From the NCBI RefSeq assembly GCF_010983895.1, contig NZ_CP048836.1, forward strand, positions 1,860,001 through 1,924,000: a stretch of 64,000 nucleotides of DNA. The letters are read 5' to 3'. Positions 58,752 through 64,000 of this stretch are shown piece after piece. Below the pieces are notes generated by a model that was given only the letters and a program-made list of their open reading frames with translations, was not told the DNA's origin and searched no databases. The stretch's first letter is position 1; each line of letters starts with the position of its first letter. Position numbers and translations under genes: made by a program. This stretch comes from Nitrogeniibacter mangrovi (GTDB taxonomy: Bacteria; Pseudomonadota; Gammaproteobacteria; Burkholderiales; Rhodocyclaceae).

Positions 58752-59092
58752 AGCGTACTGTTGTCGGGGCTCATTACGGCCTGCGCGACTGGCTCGGCCA
58801 GCGCGTCACCGCCACCTTGATGGCGCTCTATACGGTCCTGTTCGCGTTCAAGGCGCTGGCGCTGCCGGAAATGAACTATGAAGCCTGGAGCGGCATGTTC
58901 GCCGGCGGCTTCATGCGTTTCGCCACTTTCCTGTTCTTCATGTCGCTGTTCTATCACGCCTGGGTCGGCGTCCGTGACATCTTCATGGACTACATCAAGC
59001 CGGTCGGTGTGCGCCTCGCGCTGCACGTCGTCGTTATGTTCCTGCTTGTCGGTTACGCCGGTTGGGCGGCCCAGATTCTGTGGAGGCTGTGA
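58745..59092 (+). CDS. sdhD: Succinate dehydrogenase membrane anchor subunit
   Basis: 115 residues, three membrane helices. SLFYHAWVGVRDIFMDYIKP holds the second heme ligand and the quinone-site Asp-Tyr. N-terminal GLRDWLGQRVTATLMALY is typical of the proteobacterial subunit. Confidence 0.94.
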   Translation: MVKRTVVGAHYGLRDWLGQRVTATLMALYTVLFAFKALALPEMNYEAWSGMFAGGFMRFATFLFFMSLFYHAWVGVRDIFMDYIKPVGVRLALHVVVMFLLVGYAGWAAQILWRL

Positions 59093-59094
59093 GC

Positions 59095-60888
59095 GTGAGT
59101 ATCACGAAACGTACCTATGATGCGGTGATCGTCGGTGCCGGTGGTGCCGGTCTGCGCGCCGCGCTGCAACTGTCCGAAGCGGGCCTCAAGACGGCCGTGC
59201 TCACCAAGGTGTTCCCGACCCGTTCGCACACCGTTGCCGCCCAGGGGGGCGTGGCCGCGTCGCTGGGCAATTCCACCGAGGACAACTGGCACTGGCACAT
59301 GTACGACACCGTCAAGGGGTCGGACTGGCTGGGTGACCAGGATGCCATCGAGTTCATGTGCCGCAAGGCCAACGAGGTGGTCGTCGAACTCGAACACTAC
59401 GGCATGCCGTTCGACCGCCTGGACAACGGCAAGATCTACCAGCGTCCGTTCGGCGGTCACTCTCAGAACTATGGCCAGACCCCGGTGTCCCGCTCCTGTG
59501 CGGCCGCTGACCGGACCGGTCACGCCATGCTCCATGCGCTGTATCAGCGCAACGTGCGCGCCAACACCCAGTTCTTCGTCGAATGGATGGCACTCGACCT
59601 GATCCGCGACGCCGACGGCGACGTGGTCGGCGTGACCGCGATGGAAATGGAGACCGGCGAAGTCTCGATCTTCCATGCCAAGGCGATCGTGTTCGCCACC
59701 GGCGGTGCCGGCCGGATCTTCTACAGCTCCACCAACGCCTTCATCAACACCGGTGACGGTGTCGGCATGGCAGCGCGTGCCGGCATCCCGCTCGAGGACA
59801 TGGAGTTCTGGCAGTTCCACCCGACCGGCGTGGCCGGCGCGGGCGTGCTGATCACCGAGGGCGTGCGCGGCGAGGGGGGTATCCTCCGCAACGCCGACGG
59901 CGAGCGCTTCATGGAACGCTATGCCCCGACGCTGAAGGATCTGGCCTCCCGTGACGTGGTGTCGCGTTCCATGGTCACCGAGATCAACGAAGGACGCGGC
60001 TGTGGTCCGGACAAGGATCACGTGATGCTCGACATCACCCACCTGTCGCCCGACACCATCATGAAACGCCTGCCGGGCATTCGTGAGATCTCGATCCAGT
60101 TCGCCGGTGTGGACCCGATCAAGGCGCCGATCCCGGTGGTGCCGACCTGCCATTACCAGATGGGCGGCATCCCGACCAACTACAAGGGTCAGGTGGTGAT
60201 GCCGAAGGCTGGCAATCCCAACGCCCCGGTCACCGGCTTCTATGCCGCCGGCGAATGTGCCTGTGCCTCGGTGCATGGCGCCAACCGTCTCGGAACCAAC
60301 TCGCTGCTCGATCTGCTGGTGTTCGGCAAGTCCGCCGGCGAGACCGTGGTCGAGGATATCCAGTCCGGCAACCTGCGCCTCAAGCCGCTGCCCGAAGACG
60401 CCGCTGACGCCGCGATGGCGCGGATCAGCCGCCTCGACAATCAGACCAATGGCACCGACGTGCACGAAGTGCGTCTGGCCATGCAGCGCACCATGCAGAA
60501 GCATGCCGGCGTGTTCCGCTTCAAGGAATTGCTCGAAGAGGGCGTTGCCGAGATCCTCAAGGTCGCCGAACAGGCCAAGACCACCGAGATCAAGGACAAG
60601 TCCAAGGTCTGGAACACGGCCCGTGTCGAAGCCCTGGAACTGGACAATCTGATCGAGGTCGCCAAGGCCACCATGATCTCCGCCGAGGCCCGCAAGGAGT
60701 CGCGTGGTGCGCATGTGCGTGACGATGCGCCCGATAGTGAGGAATTCCCGAACGGTCGCAACGACAAGGAGTGGCTCAAGCACACCCTGTGGTTCAGCGA
60801 AGGCAACCGTCTGGATTACAAGCCGGTCAATCTGGAGCCGATGAACGAAGGCACCAAGCCGATCGCGCTCGCCAAGCGTGTCTACTGA
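59095..60888 (+). CDS. sdhA: Succinate dehydrogenase flavoprotein subunit
   Basis: 597 residues. FAD-binding VIVGAGGAGLRAALQL, covalent FAD His in TRSHTVAAQGGVAASLGN, catalytic HPTGVAGAGVLITEGVRGEGG and the Arg region. The start is GTG at 59095, eight bases after GGAGG (59082-59086); an upstream GTG at 59089 lies too close to it. Confidence 0.97.
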   Translation: MSITKRTYDAVIVGAGGAGLRAALQLSEAGLKTAVLTKVFPTRSHTVAAQGGVAASLGNSTEDNWHWHMYDTVKGSDWLGDQDAIEFMCRKANEVVVELEHYGMPFDRLDNGKIYQRPFGGHSQNYGQTPVSRSCAAADRTGHAMLHALYQRNVRANTQFFVEWMALDLIRDADGDVVGVTAMEMETGEVSIFHAKAIVFATGGAGRIFYSSTNAFINTGDGVGMAARAGIPLEDMEFWQFHPTGVAGAGVLITEGVRGEGGILRNADGERFMERYAPTLKDLASRDVVSRSMVTEINEGRGCGPDKDHVMLDITHLSPDTIMKRLPGIREISIQFAGVDPIKAPIPVVPTCHYQMGGIPTNYKGQVVMPKAGNPNAPVTGFYAAGECACASVHGANRLGTNSLLDLLVFGKSAGETVVEDIQSGNLRLKPLPEDAADAAMARISRLDNQTNGTDVHEVRLAMQRTMQKHAGVFRFKELLEEGVAEILKVAEQAKTTEIKDKSKVWNTARVEALELDNLIEVAKATMISAEARKESRGAHVRDDAPDSEEFPNGRNDKEWLKHTLWFSEGNRLDYKPVNLEPMNEGTKPIALAKRVY

Positions 60889-60907
60889 GGGTCCGGGAGT
60901 CGAAACA

Positions 60908-61618
60908 ATGAGTAAACGTACCGTTCAATTCAAGATCTACCGTTACGATCCGGATCGCGACGACAAGCCCTACATGCAGGACATTTCCGTAGAGCTGGAG
61001 CCATCCGACAAGAAACTGCTCGACGCCTTGGTGCGTCTGAAGGCCAAGGACGATTCCCTGTCCTTCCGCCGTTCCTGCCGCGAAGGGGTGTGTGGCTCCG
61101 ATGCCATGAACATCAATGGCAAGAACGGCCTGGCCTGCCTGACCGACGTGGACAGCATTCCGCAGCCGATCACGCTGCGTCCGCTGCCGGGTCTGCCGGT
61201 GATCCGCGACCTGATCGTGGACATGACGCAGTTCTTCAAGCAGTACCACTCGATCAAGCCGTATCTGGTCAACGACGATCCGGCGCCGGAGCGCGAGCGT
61301 CTGCAGTCGCCCGAGGAGCGCGAGGAGCTCAACGGGCTGTACGAGTGCATCCTGTGTGCCTGCTGCTCGACTTCGTGCCCGTCGTTCTGGTGGAACCCGG
61401 ACAAGTTCGTCGGGCCCGCCGGTCTGCTGGCGGCCTATCGTTTCCTCGCCGACACGCGGGATCAGGACACCAGTGGGCGTCTTGACAATCTCGAGGATCC
61501 GTACCGCCTGTTCCGTTGCCACTCCATCATGAACTGTGTGGACGTCTGTCCGAAGAGCCTGAACCCGACCCGGGCGATCGGCAAGATCAAGGACATGATG
61601 GTCCGTCGCGCAGTATGA
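60908..61618 (+). CDS. sdhB: Succinate dehydrogenase iron-sulfur subunit
   Basis: 236 residues. [2Fe-2S] ligands SCREGVCGSDAMNINGKNGLAC, [4Fe-4S] CILCACCSTSCPS, and [3Fe-4S] CHSIMNCVDVCPKSLNP. ATGA overlap with sdhE. Confidence 0.97.
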   Translation: MSKRTVQFKIYRYDPDRDDKPYMQDISVELEPSDKKLLDALVRLKAKDDSLSFRRSCREGVCGSDAMNINGKNGLACLTDVDSIPQPITLRPLPGLPVIRDLIVDMTQFFKQYHSIKPYLVNDDPAPERERLQSPEEREELNGLYECILCACCSTSCPSFWWNPDKFVGPAGLLAAYRFLADTRDQDTSGRLDNLEDPYRLFRCHSIMNCVDVCPKSLNPTRAIGKIKDMMVRRAV

Positions 61619-61881
61619 CCATCCATCGGGGGCGCGTTCGCTGGCACTGTCGCCGGGCTCTTCTGGAGCTCGACCTGGTGCTCGCGCGCTTCCTCGAAAC
61701 ACAATTCGACCAGCTGGACGAATCACAGCTGGAGATTTTGCAGGAGCTGCTCAATCTCGAAGACCATGAGCTCTGGCCCATGGTCAACGGGAGCAAGGAG
61801 TGCCCCGAGACGCGCTGGGAGCCGATCATCGGCATGCTGCGCCATTCAAAGGCATCGGGCGGTTCGGGCATCAAGCAATAA
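61615..61881 (+). CDS. sdhE: FAD assembly factor SdhE
   Basis: 88 residues. RVRWHCRRALLELDLVLARFLE matches the SdhE/YgfY motif region (RRGxxELD), here with Ala for the usual Gly. It helps covalent flavinylation of SdhA. Coupled directly to sdhB, 25 bases before gltA. Confidence 0.9.
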   Translation: MTIHRGRVRWHCRRALLELDLVLARFLETQFDQLDESQLEILQELLNLEDHELWPMVNGSKECPETRWEPIIGMLRHSKASGGSGIKQ

Positions 61882-61906
61882 CTACGGGTAATACAGAGGA
61901 CGAGTC

Positions 61907-63202
61907 ATGAGCACTGAACGTAGCGCAAACCTCACGATCGACGGCAACTCCTACGAGTTTCCGATCATGTCCGGCACCCACGGCAACGATGTCATCGACA
62001 TCCGTTCGCTGGGCGGCCAGACCGGTCTTTTCACGTACGATTCCGGTTTCCTTTCGACCGCCAGCTGCAAGTCGACGATTACCTACATCGACGGCAACAA
62101 GGGCGAACTGCTGTATCGCGGTTACCCGATCGAGCAACTCGCCGAGCACTGCAACTTCCTGGAAGTGGCTTACCTGCTCAAGAACGGCGAACTGCCCAAT
62201 GCGCAACAGAAGGACGACTTCGAGGTCACCATCAAGCGTCACACGATGCTGCATGACCAGATGATCAAGTTCTACAGCGGCTTCCGCCGTGATGCCCACC
62301 CGATGGCGGTCATGGTCGGTGTGGTCGGCGCGCTGTCGGCCTTCTACCACGACGCCCTGGACCTGCAGGACGCCGAGCACCGCAACGTCTCCTTCAACCG
62401 CCTGGTGGCCAAGCTGCCGACGATCGTGGCCAACGCGTACAAGTACAACGCCGGGCAGCCGTTCATGTACCCGCGCAACGATCTGGGCTACACCGCCAAC
62501 TTCATGTACATGATGTTCGGTACGCCGTGCGAGGAGTACAAGCCGAACCCGGTGCTGGTGCATGCGTTGGACACCATCTTCACGCTGCACGCCGATCACG
62601 AGCAGAACGCCTCCACCTCCACGGTGCGTCTGGCCGGTTCCTCCGGAGCCAATCCGTTCGCCTGCATCTCCGCCGGCATCGCCTGCCTCTGGGGCCCGGC
62701 ACACGGTGGCGCCAACGAGGCCTGCCTGGAAATGCTCGAAGAGATCGGCGACGTCTCCCGCGTGGGTGAGTACATCAACCGGGCCAAGGACAAGAACGAT
62801 TCGTTCAAGCTGATGGGTTTCGGTCACCGCGTCTACAAGAACTTCGACCCGCGCGCCAAGCTCATGCGCAAGGTGTGCTACGAGGTTCTGACCGAACTGG
62901 GCCTAGAAAACGATCGCCTCTTCAAGCTGGCCATGGAACTGGAGCGGATCGCGCTCGAGGACGAGTACTTCGTCGAGAAGAAACTCTATCCGAACGTCGA
63001 CTTCTACTCCGGCATCGTCCAGAAGGCACTTGGCATCCCGACCTCCATGTTCACCTGCATCTTCGCGCTGGCGCGCACGGTGGGCTGGATGACCCAGTGG
63101 GAAGAAATGATGACCGATCCGGAATACAAGATCGGCCGTCCGCGGCAGCTCTATGTTGGCGCTGCCCGCCGCGATGTCGTACCTATCGATCAACGCGGCT
63201 GA
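61907..63202 (+). CDS. gltA: Citrate synthase
   Basis: 431 residues, type II (NADH-sensitive hexameric) length. Catalytic segments: [29 protein letters not shown] (His), [29 protein letters not shown] (His), and the Asp/Arg region near [10 protein letters not shown]. Condenses acetyl-CoA and oxaloacetate. The long intrinsic terminator after it separates it from odhA. Confidence 0.97.
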   Translation: MSTERSANLTIDGNSYEFPIMSGTHGNDVIDIRSLGGQTGLFTYDSGFLSTASCKSTITYIDGNKGELLYRGYPIEQLAEHCNFLEVAYLLKNGELPNAQQKDDFEVTIKRHTMLHDQMIKFYSGFRRDAHPMAVMVGVVGALSAFYHDALDLQDAEHRNVSFNRLVAKLPTIVANAYKYNAGQPFMYPRNDLGYTANFMYMMFGTPCEEYKPNPVLVHALDTIFTLHADHEQNASTSTVRLAGSSGANPFACISAGIACLWGPAHGGANEACLEMLEEIGDVSRVGEYINRAKDKNDSFKLMGFGHRVYKNFDPRAKLMRKVCYEVLTELGLENDRLFKLAMELERIALEDEYFVEKKLYPNVDFYSGIVQKALGIPTSMFTCIFALARTVGWMTQWEEMMTDPEYKIGRPRQLYVGAARRDVVPIDQRG

Positions 63203-63245
63203 AAGAGCAATGAGGGAGGGGGCAAAACACAATAAATAAGCAAAT

Positions 63246-63284
63246 CGGGATGATCGTGCGCGAGCGTGATCATCCCGTTTTTGC
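63246..63284 (+). terminator. Intrinsic terminator after gltA
   Basis: CGGGATGATC (63246-63255) pairs perfectly with GATCATCCCG (63268-63277), 12-base loop, then TTTTT. Confidence 0.9.
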
Positions 63285-63342
63285 AATGCCCCAGAGAGTC
63301 GCTCCGGGCAGGCGGAGCAAAGTGATTTCGGGTGATGCAACC

Positions 63343-64000
63343 ATGATGAAACAATTGCGCAGCAACTCGATGCTCTTCGGTGCCAACGCACCCTTTGTGG
63401 AAGAGCTCTACGAGTCCTATCTCTCCGACCCGGACAGCGTGCCGGACGAGTGGCGGACTTACTTCGACGGCCTCAAGGCCGGGGCGGCGGCGGCGGTGCG
63501 CGATGTGGCGCACACGCCGATCATCACCGCCTTCGAGCAGATGGCCAAGCGTGGTCCCGTCCGCGTCGTCAAGGGCGGGGAGGGCAACAAGCGGCAGGTC
63601 AGCACGCTGCAGCTGATCAACGCCTACCGCTTCCTGGGCAACCGCTGGGCCAACCTGGATCCGCTCAAGCGCAACGAGCGTCCGCATGTGGCCGAGCTCG
63701 AGCCGTCCTACTACGGGTTCACGGAAGGTGACCTGAACGAGCAGTTCAACGTCGGCTCCTTCCACGCCTTCTCGACCGAACAGGCTTCCCTGCGCGAGAT
63801 CCTCGAAGCGGTTCGCCAGACCTACTGCGGCTCGATCGGTTCGGAGTACATGTACATCTCCGATATCAGCCAGAAGCGCTGGATCCAGGCCCGGCTCGAG
63901 AGCATCAAGGCGACCCCGTCGTATTCACCCGAGCAGAAGAAACACATCCTGCGCCGGGTGACTGCCGCGGAGACGCTGGAAAAATACCTGCACACGAAAT
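63343..64000 (+). CDS. sucA: 2-oxoglutarate dehydrogenase E1 component (5-prime part)
   Basis: First 219 residues; the gene runs off the right edge. MKQLRSNSMLFGANAPFVEELYESYLSDPDSVPDEWRTYF is the E1o N-terminal segment that binds E2, and LSTLQLINAYR-like VSTLQLINAYRFLGNRWANLDPL and EYMYISDISQKRWIQ are conserved. Also called odhA. Two in-frame ATGs (63343, 63346) begin it. Completes the TCA gene order after gltA. Confidence 0.95.
   Translation, partial: MMKQLRSNSMLFGANAPFVEELYESYLSDPDSVPDEWRTYFDGLKAGAAAAVRDVAHTPIITAFEQMAKRGPVRVVKGGEGNKRQVSTLQLINAYRFLGNRWANLDPLKRNERPHVAELEPSYYGFTEGDLNEQFNVGSFHAFSTEQASLREILEAVRQTYCGSIGSEYMYISDISQKRWIQARLESIKATPSYSPEQKKHILRRVTAAETLEKYLHTK

Overview
The window is 64 kb of high-GC chromosomal DNA that reads as the core genome of a betaproteobacterium, most likely in or near the Rhodocyclales (Azoarcus/Thauera-like). 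Support for this is the secG - tRNA-Leu - nuoA-N order, a class II (B12-dependent) ribonucleotide reductase, a DUF3567 protein typical of Betaproteobacteria, an intracellular PHB depolymerase, and a GntR-divided TCA cluster (mdh / sdhCDABE-gltA-odhA). The genus is inferred. I see no insertion sequence, prophage, CRISPR array or integrase.

Layout. 0-12 kb is a patchwork of mostly minus-strand single genes: an Old Yellow Enzyme homologue with a Cys cluster, a solute-binding protein, an LprI-MliC lysozyme-inhibitor-like protein, a GFA protein, a GNAT, a very large solute-binding/PAS/GGDEF/EAL/CZB c-di-GMP enzyme, yfcG, a solitary N6-type DNA methyltransferase, phaZ, and a cold shock gene with a long leader. 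12-16.5 kb is a plus-strand housekeeping run: rbgA/ylqF, folP, glmM, tpiA, secG. 16.5-31.3 kb carries tRNA-Leu(GAG) and the complete 14-gene complex I operon nuoABCDEFGHIJKLMN, closed by a strong terminator that abuts a NUDIX gene. nrdJ (class II RNR, two tandem TSCPD-type repeats) is read toward this block from 34.9 kb.

35.2-44.4 kb is the most distinctive part. A two-gene signalling operon (HD-GYP protein, hybrid histidine kinase) is followed directly by hoxFUYHW, a soluble NAD-reducing [NiFe]-hydrogenase with its own maturation protease, and then by a convergent HDOD gene. The hydrogenase is a paralogue of the nuoEFG/nuoB/nuoD modules encoded about 20 kb upstream. Its HoxF has lost most N1a cluster ligands while NuoE keeps them. 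Accessory hyp genes are not in the window.

44.5-54 kb holds a CDF metal exporter, a 527-residue unrecognised protein with a PilZ-like tail, an EEP-family hydrolase, a DUF2189 membrane protein, YdcH and DUF3567 small proteins, greB, htpG behind a textbook sigma-32 promoter, and a ClC antiporter. 54.3-64 kb is central carbon metabolism: 3-hydroxybutyryl-CoA dehydrogenase (TTG start, operator-like palindrome at its promoter), a CitE-like lyase and mdh on the minus strand, then a HutC-type GntR regulator reading away from them. The shared intergenic region has a perfect 24-bp palindrome plus GTCTAGAC. sdhCDAB, sdhE, gltA, a terminator, and the first 219 codons of odhA/sucA follow.

Together the genes describe a respiratory PHB-cycling bacterium that can feed electrons from sugars and acids (TCA, complexes I and II) or from H2 (Hox) into NADH and the respiratory chain, with several c-di-GMP-type signalling proteins.
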